A stretch of 64,000 nucleotides of DNA from positions 6,683,808-6,747,807 of the forward strand of contig NW_024724368.1 of NCBI RefSeq assembly GCF_018991925.1, given 5' to 3'. Made by a program: the position numbers and the translations under genes. Below, in pieces: positions 47,039 to 61,506 of this stretch (positions are counted from its first letter, which is position 1; each line of letters begins with the position of its first letter). Origin of the DNA: Homarus americanus (Eukaryota > Arthropoda > Malacostraca > Decapoda > Nephropidae). The notes beneath the pieces were generated by a model. That model did not search any database and had not been told where the DNA came from. It worked only from the letters and a program-made list of their open reading frames with translations.

Positions 47039-47659
47039 GTAACGTCATCGTGTCTTGCTTATCATGACTGGCACAAAACAAGCTGCTGAATATCGAGTAT
47101 GCCAGCCCACACTGTTTGCCCACTACTCATATTTCCAAGGGATTAGATGACGGACCTGACCACTAAGCTGCTGGGATTAGATCTTGGCAATGCAGAGTAT
47201 ATAGTGACTATTGAAAAGAATCCCAAGTCAAAAATCTTTCAATCTAACCTGAAGATTATACACCCCAATCTTATTTCAGCTTTAAATCAACCACCCTAGC
47301 GCTAACTTAACCTAACCCTAACAATCCAAGTAGCGTTTGAGTGGTTAATCTTCATGTGAAATAAGCTGGGGGTGTTTAATTTTCAGATGATCCCTAACTC
47401 TAATTTGACCTGTCTTGACCTAATTACTAATATTGGAGCTTTAGTCATAATAAGTCCTGATCTAATCTAATTTAACTTGACCTGACCATGAGCGGCGGAG
47501 CACTAAGATAAGCTCGGGAATTAGTCATCGGAAAATTAATTAATTTTTTCCAGGAGAATATTTTACGCAAGCACAAGTGAGGAAAGTGTTTGTGGTTGTC
47601 GTAACGCATCTTGTTCGTGTTAACAGCTGTATGGAAGAACAAGAAACACACACAAAAAC

Positions 47660-47663
<4 letters not shown>
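47035..47663. other. Intergenic with degenerate CCTAA units
   Basis: CTAACTTAACCTAACCCTAAC near 47301-47321 and CCTGACC/TCTAATCTAA near 47399-47490. Nothing coding. Confidence 0.5.

Positions 47664-47708
<45 letters not shown>
47664..47708 (+). repeat. (TG)n microsatellite
   Basis: Uninterrupted TG units. Confidence 0.95.
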
Positions 47709-47770
47709 TAGAACGCACTTAATAGACAGACTTCTGGCTAAATATACAAGATACGATAGATCCTGTCTAC

Positions 47771-49617
<1,847 letters not shown>

Positions 49618-49936
49618 TCTTGACATGTGACGGGTTAACATGTGGGTCTTGACATGTGACGGGTTAACATGTGGGTCTTGACATGTGACGGGTTAACATG
49701 TGGGTCTTGACATGTGACGGGTTAACATGTGGGTCTTGACATGTGACGGGACGGGTTAACATGTGGGTCTTGACATGTGACGGGTTAACATGTGGGTCTT
49801 GACATGTGACGGGTTAACATGTGGGTCTTGACATGTGACGGGTTAACATGTGGGTCTTGACATGTGACGGGTTAACATGTGGGTCTTGACATGTGACGGG
49901 TTAACATGTGGGTCTTGATATGTGACGGGTTAACAT
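49618..49936 (+). repeat. 29-bp minisatellite, 11 copies
   Basis: The unit is TCTTGACATGTGACGGGTTA plus ACATGTGGG. Copies are almost identical, with one 5-bp duplication (ACGGGACGGG near 49747) and a final TGATATG variant. It contains ACATGT palindromes and GGGTTAAC. Confidence 0.95.
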
Positions 49937-51060
49937 ATTAAAACGTGTTAAGTTTAGCTTGTGACAGGTGCCAAGTGAGGATTTAGTGTCATGGATAACC
50001 TAAGAGGGTTTACCTAAAAAGTTTATAAATTAATTGAGGTTTTTAATCCTTCCCCCATATAAGGCGAGAAGGTTTACTGGTTTTATTTTGCGTGTATCTA
50101 TAAACATATCAACTCGAAACGGGAGGACGGATTAGGTTGAAATGCAAGAGACAGTTCGGAAGCTGTCCAAAGCAGGTCATGGTGAATGCTCTATGCTGGG
50201 AGGAGTTTGTGATCTGTTGAACGAATTGTCTTTCTCTCTTTCTCCAGATGAACATATGACAGCGGCGGCACTCAGAATACAGCGGAATAAAATACTAAGA
50301 GGGAATGTTTATGAGATGGGTGTATCGCCTACCCGTGTAATATGAAAGACACATCCACGGAGGAGAAGGAGAGGAGTCTTATCATCACAAGTTACGGAGA
50401 ATCAAGGGTGATGTAGATGATGAAACTCTGAAGTACTGTGGACTGACGTGGTACCTGAAGCCGAGAGCAGAGGTTCAAACTAGAGTGGAATTATACTGGA
50501 CTTCCATCATAGTAGTGGCAAGTGACGTAATTGAGAGATGTATTATTGATTGAGGTGTCTTAATGTCAGCTAATATGTCCCAGTGGTCAAGGAACACAGT
50601 CTGGAACTTCATCTATGTATGGTGTTGAGGGATGCCGAGTCTCTAGCCCTCGAGAGAATTATCAGGTGGCCAAGACATTTGTGGTATTTATAATTTAAAT
50701 TTTTATCATGGGAATTTTTTTTTGTCATGGTTGGTTTAGTAAGAGCAAGTCACTTCGGTGTAATTCATTTTGTTTGCGTTCCTTTCATGGGTTCAGACAA
50801 GGACACGCGACTGTAGTTGAAAGTGGTCCCAAGTTCCTTATGTCGTACCTGTTGTTGTTGGTAACCAGAGTCTCCCGAACATCAGGTAGATAATGTATCA
50901 TCTTTCCAGGTACCTGGATCTTGGCTGGATAAGATTAACTGTACAGTAATCGGTTGACCTGATTGGTGAAGGAAGGGTTGTGACCTCGCTAAGTGGACGG
51001 CTGACCATTAACATTTACCCAGGGAGGACGGTCACTCCTCATTAGGAAATCTGACACGAT

Positions 51061-51061
<1 letters not shown>
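49937..51061. other. Intergenic, no gene recognised
   Basis: Short open frames at 50142-50345 and 50708-50893 show no domain. Confidence 0.5.

Positions 51062-51100
<39 letters not shown>
51062..51100 (+). repeat. (AG)n microsatellite
   Basis: Uninterrupted AG units. Confidence 0.95.
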
Positions 51101-52327
51101 GGAAACTAGGAAAGGTGAACAAGCAAGACGATTATGAATTTCAGTCCTGTCCTTCCCTCCACCTGTTAATGCTCACATTTCACTCAAGTGAAACCAACCA
51201 TGAAATCTTATCCCACAATTACATTCAACAGATTGTTTGAGAAATTTTTACTCCTCATACGCCATTCCTTTCATTATGCTCACTGCTTCCAGCCATCTGT
51301 TCTGTCTTTATCTAATCGTGGTCTTGTTATAGTCGGCAAACACTTCATCTCAATCATTATATAAAATATCGAGTGTTCTCCACTCAACGTTCATTGGTGG
51401 TGGAGTGTTTAGCATTTGTCCTAATAATTAAAGAAAGTTTTTTTTATCAACTTCAAACATGGTTGGTAACATGTCCAGCCCCTCAGACACGCCTTGCAAG
51501 AACACCTGATTTGTTTGTTTTGTTGCTCCAGCTTTAAGCCACCACGCTTGGGTAGTGTGTGTGTGTGTGTGTTGATGGGATGGGTTCCAGGTCTGCCAGT
51601 CAAGAGGTCTTCTTCTCTTTTATTCTTGAATCTGGGCTCCGTCTCCAATAATATACTCCTTTCCAACATTGCCTCACCTCTACCACGTCATTCTAGCTTG
51701 TTTCCATATCCAGTTTTGTTGGTTTCACTTCTACATTTCCCTCTGTAAACCAGTCAAGCAGCGTCAGCACCGCGATTCCCCTGCTATAACAAACCTTTAC
51801 TCTGGTCACAAATGTTCTACGGCATCAATTTTTCACGTCGCATCTAATTTTCTCAACCTCTCTTATTGCTTCCTCCAAGCTACAGCAGCTGCAGGATCAG
51901 AGTGCTGGATCACCTCTCAGCAGGGTGTCCAGTTATCTGGGGTGTAGGTGACGCGGCATTTCCATCTCCGCGCGCTGACCTGTTCCGACCCACATCTAGT
52001 TCTTGTTGTTTGCTCTCCACTCTTATCTATTACTTTGGTCTGGTCTCTTGTGTATACTTTGCCTTCCATCTTTGTCGACCAACGAGATCAAGCCGCCTGC
52101 GTGTCTTGAGAGGACGCAGTTGCTAAGGCCGCAATGATGAGGAAAATATACCGAGGAATGCTTATATACAAGTTCACCAGGTCTTGCTTAACGTACAGCA
52201 TGTGTTACTTCACGTTCACTCAAGCGAACTCAATAACCATGTTCAGCGCCCATTAAACATTCAAGTCACAGGCTGAAATGACGCATGACCAACCGTATGT
52301 GGAACTCTTTCCTTCAATGTTTCACCT
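51101..52327. other. Intergenic, no gene recognised
   Basis: Open frames of 82-92 codons around 51421-52126 overlap on both strands and match nothing I know. Confidence 0.45.
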
Positions 52328-52407
52328 CTCACGTAATACTTTCCTCACGTAATACTTTCCTCACGTAATACTTTCCTCACGTAATACTTTCCTCACGTAA
52401 TACTTTC
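52328..52407 (+). repeat. 16-bp tandem repeat CTCACGTAATACTTTC, 5 copies
   Basis: Five identical units. Confidence 0.95.
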
Positions 52408-53068
52408 CTTGGGTTAGTTACTCGTTAAGTTCAGCTCCTAACTTAGTTATACAAGGAAACAAAAATCTTTACTTTGAAAATTTCGTTAATTATTGTTGTT
52501 GTTCTCCAAATTCATAATAAAACGCAAATAAACAGCAAAAACAAGATTGAAAAGGGATCGAAACAATAAAAAAAAAAGATATGCACGAAGTTTACACACA
52601 TAAAATTCGCATTTTTATTTATAATGTAAAATAAAAACACAAAACAACTTCATTTCATTCCTCAACGTGACCATTAATCCCAAGAAAACGAAGATATCAG
52701 AAGTCAGACAAAATCATACCTTGTTAAATAATATCTGTTTTATTACAGTGTTACTTTCATACGTAAGGAGATTTAAAAAACACCATCCTAACATATTCGA
52801 CCCCTTAAAACGATCACTTAAAACAGTAAGCCTACAGACACACACACACAACCAGAGACTCTCAGTTGACGCTTCAAAGTTTCACGTTAGACAATAGAAA
52901 AAAAAACATCATGAATATAGTGTATCAGTAAACGAAAAAAATGTAGGTAAATAATAATAAAATGTTCTCAGATATTACTTCACTATGACCTATACTCGGA
53001 AACTGCTGTGAACCTCTACAAATACAAACACATCATACAGAAAAACAGATGCCTTCACAAACTAATGA

Positions 53069-53069
<1 letters not shown>
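52408..53069. other. Intergenic, AT-rich
   Basis: A runs and a short (AC)n; no gene recognised. Confidence 0.5.

Positions 53070-53127
<58 letters not shown>
53070..53127 (+). repeat. (AC)n microsatellite
   Basis: Uninterrupted AC units. Confidence 0.95.
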
Positions 53128-53331
53128 AGAAAGCATCTATTAGCACGATGAAACTGACCCCTCACAATAAACACTGCGTCCTCCCCTTAACCTTATGATA
53201 AACCACACACTTTCCATTCACTTCAATATAACTTCTAATCTAATATTCCTACAAATACCATCCATTATATTTCTTCTAAATTAATACCCTCAAGTGTCAC
53301 AATATATCTCGTTCAAGAGGCTCCATTATGT

Positions 53332-53481
53332 AGTCACTCAAAAACTTTCTATACAAAATTGTGTTGAAAAAATATGACACAACGGACGAAGGATTTTGAC
53401 AACCCTACCGAGACAACAGGAGTCACATTGTTCATTCAGAAATTCATCGATCACCCCATGTAGAGATAGTTTTTTGAGTGA
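53332..53481. mobile_element. 150-bp MITE, copy 1
   Basis: The ends are inverted: AGTCACTCAAAAAC at left, GTTTTTTGAGTGA at right. The interior (TTGTGTTGA, ATATGACAC, CGGACGAAGGATTTTGACAA, GACAACAGGAGTC, TTCATTC, GATCACCCC) is shared with copy 2 at 57974-58125. A TA-type target site is possible but not clear. Confidence 0.85.
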
Positions 53482-56400
53482 ATTTAACTCTTTCTAAACA
53501 TTCAAAAGACGGCATCGTAACTCCTTCAAGTACTTCTCTTTAGACATGTTTCATTTGCATGGTTATGAGAGTCTTGAACCCTTCGTCTAGCAACCTTCAC
53601 TACACGGGATGTTTGCCTCTTAACGCTCAGAATACAATGACCCTTTTCACCTCTAAGCGAGATAACTATACGTCTTAAGGGGAGTAACTCATTGTACTCA
53701 GGGGGGAGTGGGGGGTTAACAATCATCATAATCTTCCACATGTTATCCTTAACGTCGTCGTAAACCTTGTCCATCCACAGCCTCTCCAACTTGGAAAATA
53801 AATTATCCACGACAAAATCTCTTCCATCTACTGAAGAGCATCTGATGAGTACCTTTTAAGACACAGCATCCCCCTGGACGACACCTGCAACAAACACCAC
53901 TACGAGCATCACCCTCCACGACACCTACCAATCCTGTCATAAAAACTTGAGCACACAAACCAGGTAAATCTTCATCAAGACTATTATTACTCCATTGAAC
54001 GATACCATGCAAGGCCTCGGGATTAAGTACAGGGCAGACTAACACCCTGAACCATTACACCAAGATAACATAGAGCGGCAGTAAATAAACCAACTCCACT
54101 ATTCTATTGTGATTTTTTATTGACTAGATTTTAATAATTTAATACCAAAAAAATCAGGTTGAGGTAACAAGGTAACATTTTGCTCGCAACTTACGACAGA
54201 CATCATGAGAAAATTCCGTGTTGGTCAGATATAACAGACACTGAATAAAAATAGGAGTGACGGTAAAACCCAAACGATTGAATAAAAACTGCCAACCCAG
54301 CACTGACGTCTGGCCATAAGGGGTAAAAGCTAATCAAATGGCGACTAATCAGTTAAGATGATCAGGGGCTATGGAATTTGTTATACTCGAACATCTTACA
54401 CACACACGCACGCAAGATATAAGGTGGGTGGGAGATTGCTGCCACCAAAGTCTCAACTGAATATTTTGATTACACACCCATAATACTGTCATTACTTTCT
54501 GGTCTACTATTAGTCAACGTGATAAACGAACATATTTCTCTCCCATGAGTAAGAATGACCATTGATTTCAGTCGCCAATAAGAGAATTTGCATTAAGTGA
54601 CGTTAAATCCTACTTAAGTGGTATTCTGTATGCCTGAAGACACAGTAAAAACATTTCGTGAGCAACGTTCAGTAGTACACACACTGAACACTGAGTTGCA
54701 GATGTTATGAGTGACTGAGTTCTACACACGGAGGTTTATGATACTCAATGCTTTTCATCAACCATTATTTACTTCCAGCAACAAGTTTTAAATGTTTCGA
54801 GGATACAAGACGAACCGAACATTATTTTGCAGCACGGAAGTACAACATCAACCGTTTACAGTTAGTTCAACTCATTAGAAGGGAGATATAACACGTAAGA
54901 GGACATCAATACTAGCAGGTGATAACTCCTTCATGGACAGATATACAGGTATTAATATATCAACAACAGGTTCAACTTACTCCAGGATGGATATATATAT
55001 ATATATAAAACAAAATGATGATATTACCGACACGTTCAAGTTATTTTTCTCACTAAATTGATCTGACAACTAATTTTGTCTTCCTCAGCTATAAATAATA
55101 TTATCTTCGTATTGTAAAATGTCAAGTTCACTTCTGAGTCTTCAATGTTCCTCCAGGTTTTGTGTGTGTTCTCGCCAACCTTTAGCAGTTAAATAGACCT
55201 ACGTAAAAACTAATAAGTCACACACATCCACCCGTGAGATTTGCTCTTAATTCCCAACCCTCAAATCTGTGGTTCATTTTTATTCTCAATCCTGTTGGTG
55301 TCTTTATTCTTATCATATCACACGTTATCAATTATTCCCATTCTTCATTAAGTGTAGGTAGGATTTTTTTCCCCGGTGCCTATAAGCAACTAAAACCAGT
55401 ACTCCTCCCTATAGGACTCTTGTAGGATCCTCATTTAACTCTATCCTACTCATTAACGGTCCCAGGGTATATCACGTTATGACGCAAGGGAAGGGTGGGA
55501 AATTTGACAGTGGTGGGATGTTGACAGTCTTTGGAAGACGGGTATGAGCACCTGATCATCTCAAGAAATATATATCATTAAAACTATGTCAGGTTTACAA
55601 TAACCAAACAAAGTATTTATCTTCTCTTTTATATCCTGTGGTTAAGTGCCAATCGGTATTAAATTAACCAATTGATCCAAAGCGACATTCTAACATTGCA
55701 CAGGAGGTTTAAACCCTGACCATTTATACAGTGCTACAGCCTAGAAATAATAGTCAAACAAAATCAAAGAATTTCTCTCCTAACTCCGAAACATCACAAT
55801 ACGTCTCTCAATCAGAGTTGCCCATATCGTGACTATCTCCCAGTTAACTCAAAGTCAATCCTCGAGGTTGTAAGTCCTCTCTCTATTGTTTCTGGAAGCC
55901 GTAACTTACATAAATTGTATATATTTTCAGCTTCTTAAACTCCCTTTGTTTTATATCTCGCGCCCTCAAGCCAGCTGATTATCCTTAGCTTGTGATTGGT
56001 TGGCATAATTTGAAAGCATAACTGTGATTGGTCAACTGCTCTGCTTCCTGGTTCAGATTATGTTGCTAGTCAGATCCATCTACCAAACTAGTAACGTTAG
56101 ACTATCCAGCAATCCTCTATATATATCCACACTAAAGGTTCTGATCAAAAGCATACTGAATGCACTTTCATACTTAGTAACAAGTATAGGCGTTATACTA
56201 ACAGCATGTAGTAGTGTATGAGAGGCAAGACGCAGGAAGCAGCTCCTCTCACCCCAATCCAAGTGAAGTGTTCTTTGAAGTGTCATAGGTTCAACATTAT
56301 GCAGTGAACAGTTAAGAAAAATTCCAACTCATCATCTATAACGAACGGATCTGTGTACTGGGAACGTCAAGCTAAACAAGTCTCGTTACCTGCTGATGTG

Positions 56401-57602
56401 TTTTACGAGAATGGCTCCATTGTGTTCCTTCAGATACAACTTCAGACTTTCCTTGCACTATACCACCAAAGTATCATCAATATGGCATTCAATTCACGCC
56501 ACTTGAGTTTCCACCACAACACTACCTGCGTCTCACAACAATCACCTCCATGACGTGGTAGGTGTTTGGCTCTGTGATGCTTCCGGTAATTATCAACAGC
56601 GTCAATACCGAATTATTTTTCCAGTAAATTAAACATGTGCCCTGTGTTTGTCTTCACTCCCTCATTTTCTGAACGAATTAACCACGTTGTTTATGTGAAC
56701 GTAGTATATTTTGAGTATGTGTTGAAGGGAATCAATTTGGTGTCCACAAACTGCCCCGGAGCTGAAAGCCACCTCCTGCCCCTAAACTGCATGACAGACC
56801 TAATATACTAAAAATTGCCACCAAATTACATGAAAACAATGACCATGCATACATTTTAACTGATCTTTTTTTTCCTCATAATGTCTACAGCCTTGTCAAG
56901 AAGTGTGTCACTCTGAAGCACAATTAAAATGATATAATATTACGTACATAAGATGCTGCTGTTTTTACATTGTACAAAACTTGATTACAGATAGTTGTCC
57001 AGCAAGTTAACGTCGGATAAGAACAATATCATTAAATATTTCTTGTTTGTGACATAATTATGCAAATACGTACACCCAGCGTCTCTTAAATACGTTGTCT
57101 CTGGTTCAAAGGGATAGTCGAATTTTATGAAGCTGCGACATTACTTTTTATGCTATAGATTGTTTAAAATCCTGGTGTCTGCTTATAAAATTATATTAAG
57201 ACATGGCGTGAAATCAATTCTATTTGAGTACCGTATGCAGTATTGCAGTCCTAACACCACTAAAAATAAGCATGGCGTTTTGAGAAATTACATCAGCAGT
57301 TTTCTCAAATAATTCAGAAACCTTTCAGCGTGTATTAAGTGATTGGAAATAACACTCTCTTTATTTATTTTTTGCCTTAATACCCACAGTCATATATGAT
57401 CTAGCAACACTAGCCTGAAGTATTTGTAAAAAAAAAATATGATGGTTATCGTATCCGTAATTTTCTTCTTGTAGAAAGTGAGAGTGGCAGGTACAGCTCA
57501 GCCCACTATCAGTAGTCACCCACACAGTGATAAAGCCGAAACGCTAATCTATACTTTTAATGCTCACTCTTACCTGACACTGATAAAGAAGTTTAATGCT
57601 TC
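53482..57602. other. Intergenic, no gene recognised
   Basis: 4.1 kb without recognisable coding, RNA or long-repeat signals. A short (AT)n lies at 54990-55008. The minus-strand open frames at 53526-54045 and others of 60-94 codons show no domain. Confidence 0.5.
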
Positions 57603-57605
57603 ACA

Positions 57606-57645
<40 letters not shown>
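57603..57645 (+). repeat. (AC)n microsatellite
   Basis: AC units with one CAT interruption. Confidence 0.95.
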
Positions 57646-57646
<1 letters not shown>

Positions 57647-57973
57647 AAGTATAAACTCCAATGAACAAGGATTTTGCTACTTTTTCCACTCAAGAGATGA
57701 AAGGTAAAGAGGCTCCGTCATACACCTGCATTTCAAGTTTTTCTCAATATTATTATTATATGGTGCAATAAGTTGTAAGTGTCGATGGAGGGGAACCAGT
57801 TTTTTCCCGTGTCTGGTGTGAGGAAACTCGTGTGCCCTGGAACTGTTCGACATCAACAAAGTGTTAACCATTACAGTAGTTGTATTCCAAGTCGACCATA
57901 CAGTAAACATATTATGATCTATAAACATCAATAATAAAAACTAATATTCTTAGAGGGATAGAGAGATAGATAG

Positions 57974-58125
57974 AGTCGCTCAAAAAACTATATACACAAA
58001 ATTGTGTTGAGAAAATATGACACGACGGACGAAGGATTTTGACAACCCTACCAAGACAACAGGAGTCGCAATGTTCATTCTGAAATTCATGGATCACCCC
58101 GAGTACAGATCGGTTTTTGAGTGAC
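57974..58125. mobile_element. 150-bp MITE, copy 2
   Basis: Same orientation and length as copy 1. Terminal AGTCGCTCAAAAAAC and GGTTTTTGAGTGACT are inverted repeats. The interior differs from copy 1 by scattered substitutions only. A short GATA-type repeat lies just before it (57956-57972). Confidence 0.88.
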
Positions 58126-58590
58126 TGTACATTATAATAGCTATATCCTCTTTAACTAAACACTTATGGTGATGAAAAATAATAAAAATAATACTTCATT
58201 CACAGATAATTTGTGACGATAAAGCATAATAAATAATAATCTCAAATAATACTTTACGAGAACATAATACAATAAAGCTAAATGATATTCCTGATATTTT
58301 TGACGTATAGTAATGAAGATGCCACAATCCAAGAGGAGAGAATGTATTTAATAGCCAAATATTACCAAACACAAGCAAAATGTTAAGATGAAACGCAAGA
58401 ATGAAGACAAGATGCAAAGGAAACGCTTCCACACATAACCGGTTGACGCAGAATGAAAACAAAAACCAAACCAGGAAACTGTCAAAAGCTAAGGCAATAA
58501 TTTTTTTTCCTCAAGATGTTTTCGTAATGCTTCCTGACTGACTTCATGTGACTTGCAAATGACAACAGTTAGCAGCAGGTGTGACGAGTG

Positions 58591-58592
<2 letters not shown>

Positions 58593-58628
<36 letters not shown>
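58593..58628 (+). repeat. (TG)n microsatellite
   Basis: Uninterrupted TG units ending in TGAG. Confidence 0.95.
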
Positions 58629-58629
<1 letters not shown>

Positions 58630-58876
58630 TATCAGATTCACGAGATGATATATGATGAATCTGGTCGCTCATCTCATCACACCATGGAGTCAAAACATGA
58701 AAAAATTCTCGAAATTCATCACCAAGAATTTATTACTGTATAGGGTTTCGGTAGGGTAGAGAATTAAGACAAAATTGACAGTAGACACGTCAGTTTAATT
58801 TTTTAGTTTAACAAAATTATTGACAAAGCTTGTAGTACAGTTTGCCTATTCTGAGTAATTCAGTCAGGTCTTGACA

Positions 58877-58949
58877 CTGAGGGTGGTATCACTTCTCACT
58901 GCCACACAGGACAGAGGTTCAAACACAAAGAAATACAACATATTCATCT
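58877..58949 (+). repeat. Diverged copy of the repeat at 59311-59518
   Basis: Shares GAGGGT, CACTGCC, CAGGACAGAGGTTC, ACACAAAGAAATACA and CATATTCAT with the later tandem pair. Confidence 0.7.
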
Positions 58950-58978
58950 AATATACTATAGGACTAGGCGTGTATCTG

Positions 58979-58979
58979 C

Positions 58980-59017
<38 letters not shown>
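58979..59017 (+). repeat. (TG)n microsatellite
   Basis: Uninterrupted TG units. Confidence 0.95.
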
Positions 59018-59018
<1 letters not shown>

Positions 59019-59159
59019 TGTTCTGGGCAGCCGAAACGGCACAATCGTTTTCCATTAAACTTGGTGGAAAAATCGCAAAAAATTCGTAGAGTGGAACAAA
59101 CCTGGTCCCATGTCGATGGTTTCTTTAGGAAGGCATTAGTTAACAACTTTATTTACGAT

Positions 59160-59235
59160 GGAAAACGATGCAAATCTACGGACTTGGCGCACCCTAATTA
59201 ACCATGCAAGTCTACGGACTTGGCACACCCTCATT
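59160..59235 (+). repeat. Short direct duplication
   Basis: CTACGGACTTGGCGCACCCT (59176-59195) recurs as CTACGGACTTGGCACACCCT (59213-59232); preceding GATGCAAAT/CATGCAAGT also match. Confidence 0.75.
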
Positions 59236-59310
59236 CGTTGTACACTGTCACAAGCGTTCAAACTCTCACAAGGGCACGAACGTGCCCGCGATCACTTGTT
59301 AACAGCTACT

Positions 59311-59518
59311 GTATATATATAGAGGTCATATTCATGAGGGTAATGTCACTGTTCACTGCCATGCAGGACAGAGGTTTGTATACAAAGAAATGCATCATAT
59401 TCATTGACACTATATATAGGTCAGATTCATGTGGGTAATGTCACTGTTCACTGCCATGCAGGACAGAGGTTCGTACACAAAGAAATACATTATATTCAGT
59501 AGCAGTAGATATAGGTCA
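59311..59518 (+). repeat. About 95-bp tandem repeat, two copies
   Basis: GGTAATGTCACTGTTCACTG then CCATGCAGGACAGAGGTT and ACAAAGAAAT recur 95 bases apart. It lies on the 3' side of the minus-strand LINE fragment and could be its untranslated tail. Confidence 0.85.
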
Positions 59519-59561
59519 GTGGTTCACATACATTGGATGTCATATTCAAATTGAAGACTAA

Positions 59562-60960
59562 TCAGTGTGGGCTAGCAAATTTGGGATAAACAGCCAGAAT
59601 GTCCTCAAGCACCCTCGATTCAATGTAGTAATTACAAAGTTCAAGATAAGTCAGGTGGCTTGAAGTCCTTGACAGTGTCACATTCAATAATATAGTGTTC
59701 AAGTGTATGCTTTAAAGATTTATCACAAAGTTTACATGCTGAGTGTTCCGGTATGGATACAGCGTTACTAACCTGCCAGATGTGTCTGTATCCTAGCCTA
59801 ATTCTGGCCACGACTACATCACATTGTCTGGTTCTGTCCTTATGCTGGCCATACCGGTACCTTTTGTCACAAAATTTGTCATATTTACTAATGCTATAAC
59901 TGTCAGGTCTCTCTACATTTCTCACTTCTTCTAGAACAGAGTTCATGATTCTGACTTGAATGTTTTTAAGTACAGCATTGGACAGGCCAAGGTCACGGTC
60001 AACATTTTCTTTCTTACATGCCTCATTGGCCAGTCTATCAGCACGGTCATCATACTTGATTCCAACATGGGACGGAATCCACACAAATTCGATACGAAAG
60101 TTGTTCTCATTGGCAGTTATCACATTCCTTTTAATATCACATACAACTTTAGACATAGAGACTGACGGGCTGTTCATTGATTTCAAAGCACTTTGAGAGT
60201 CACAGAATATCACCCCACCTCCATTTTCTTTCAGGTAGTCTGTGGCTAAGTAGATTCCAGTTAGTTCAGTTTGTGTTGTGCTGGCCCAGTTGTTCAGCCT
60301 TTGTTTGTTTGACACTATCATCTCTTTTTCTTTATATATTACAATTGCACAGCCTGTTCTACCTGTGTTTGTCTGCACAGAACCATCAGTAAAAGCATAA
60401 CATTCACTTGATTTAATACTCTCTATGTGTCTGTTAATAGTTTCTAGTGTGACACATCTCACCACATCGGTGTTTAACATTTGCTTACTACCAACAGGAG
60501 TGTAATTAATAGGAACTGATATATCCAGCCAAGGAGGAATGGCATTAATAGGTTCGTCTGGGGTGATTGGGACATTCAGTTTCAAGAGATCTGCAACACT
60601 TTTATGAAGCCACGACCCAAAGAGAGTCTTTTGTGGAAGGTTAGCGAGATAGTCGGGATTACTTAGATAGAACATCAACTCAGTTTGAGCTGTAGTTTGA
60701 GAACCATTGTTCTTCAAAACTTTGACACAAAACATGGTATTAAGTAGAGCTATCCTCTCAGATAGGGAGGGCAGTCGGAGCTCTTTCCTCATGTTTACAA
60801 TTCTGGTTGATTTGGGCTACCTTGAATGACGCGCATGGCTTCATTTTGCACTACCTCAAGGCTGTTGAGTTGTTTAGGCAGTAATGCCTCGAACGTTACA
60901 GGATAATATGACAATTTGCAATTTTCTTTGTACCACGTAACTATGTGAACTGTCACCATT
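59562..60960 (-). mobile_element. 5'-truncated I-type LINE fragment with RNase H
   Basis: The minus-strand relic covers the C-terminal third of ORF2. Upstream of the main frame (about 60960-60790) another frame reads KLSYYPVTFEALLP then LEVVQNEAMRVIQG, the post-RT region. After the main frame a shift near 59655 leads to YIESRVLEDILAVYPKFASP, ending at 59562. The RT domain itself is absent, as usual for 5'-truncated LINE insertions. Confidence 0.8.
59641..60792 (-). CDS. LINE ORF2 C-terminal part: RNase H domain and Cys/His knuckle
   Basis: 383 codons, open. The RNase H1-type domain degrades the RNA strand of the RNA/DNA hybrid during retrotransposition. Catalytic acidic residues appear in order: YAFTDGS (Asp136), STTQTELTGIYLA (Glu176), VIFCDSQSAL (Asp198) and HVGIKYDDRADRLANE (Asp252), so the site is complete. 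The C-terminal CKLCDKSLKHTLEHYIIEC (about 353-371) is the Cys-Cys-His-Cys knuckle typical of I, Jockey and R1-like ORF2. The ATG at 60792 is not the native start; the protein began in the lost RT region and is joined to upstream sequence by a frameshift. No intron or promoter is visible. Confidence 0.85.
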   Translation of the reverse strand: MRKELRLPSLSERIALLNTMFCVKVLKNNGSQTTAQTELMFYLSNPDYLANLPQKTLFGSWLHKSVADLLKLNVPITPDEPINAIPPWLDISVPINYTPVGSKQMLNTDVVRCVTLETINRHIESIKSSECYAFTDGSVQTNTGRTGCAIVIYKEKEMIVSNKQRLNNWASTTQTELTGIYLATDYLKENGGGVIFCDSQSALKSMNSPSVSMSKVVCDIKRNVITANENNFRIEFVWIPSHVGIKYDDRADRLANEACKKENVDRDLGLSNAVLKNIQVRIMNSVLEEVRNVERPDSYSISKYDKFCDKRYRYGQHKDRTRQCDVVVARIRLGYRHIWQVSNAVSIPEHSACKLCDKSLKHTLEHYIIECDTVKDFKPPDLS

Positions 60961-61506
60961 CCGCCAATCACCAGTATTAGTATTACACGTCAATGAAACG
61001 TTATCAGTACAATCCACTCACAAACCATCATCACTACACGCCACAGTCAACATTTCAAACAAGAACAATTACAAATCAATTCTTTTAAAAAGTCAACTCA
61101 TGAATCATCAATACTTCAACCATCAATTAACAACCTTCTCCCCCCCCCCCCACACACACATCAAGCGTACTGTAAATGTCAATCATCAATAATCAGATCA
61201 CACACACACACAGGTCAGATCTCACAGTTGCACAAATGTCACCTGAGTGCTCCCTAACACAGCTGACCTTTTCAACACTCATAAACTATATCTTTCTCCT
61301 TATCATCCATCCTGCCCATGATAGCAGAGGTCAAAGGTCGTGCTGGCGCAATCTTATAAAGTTTGCCGGCCACCGTGTCGTGATTCCCCGGGTTGTGAGG
61401 CACAGATATATGCTCCTTGGAATATTACGAGTCATTCAGGTGAAACTATATGCAACAGCTCATATACGCGTCTCTATCCAGATCTAACGTGTGCAGAGTT
61501 TCACGT
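60961..61506. other. Intergenic, no gene recognised
   Basis: C run at 61141-61150 and a short (AC)n at 61199-61212; nothing coding. Confidence 0.5.
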
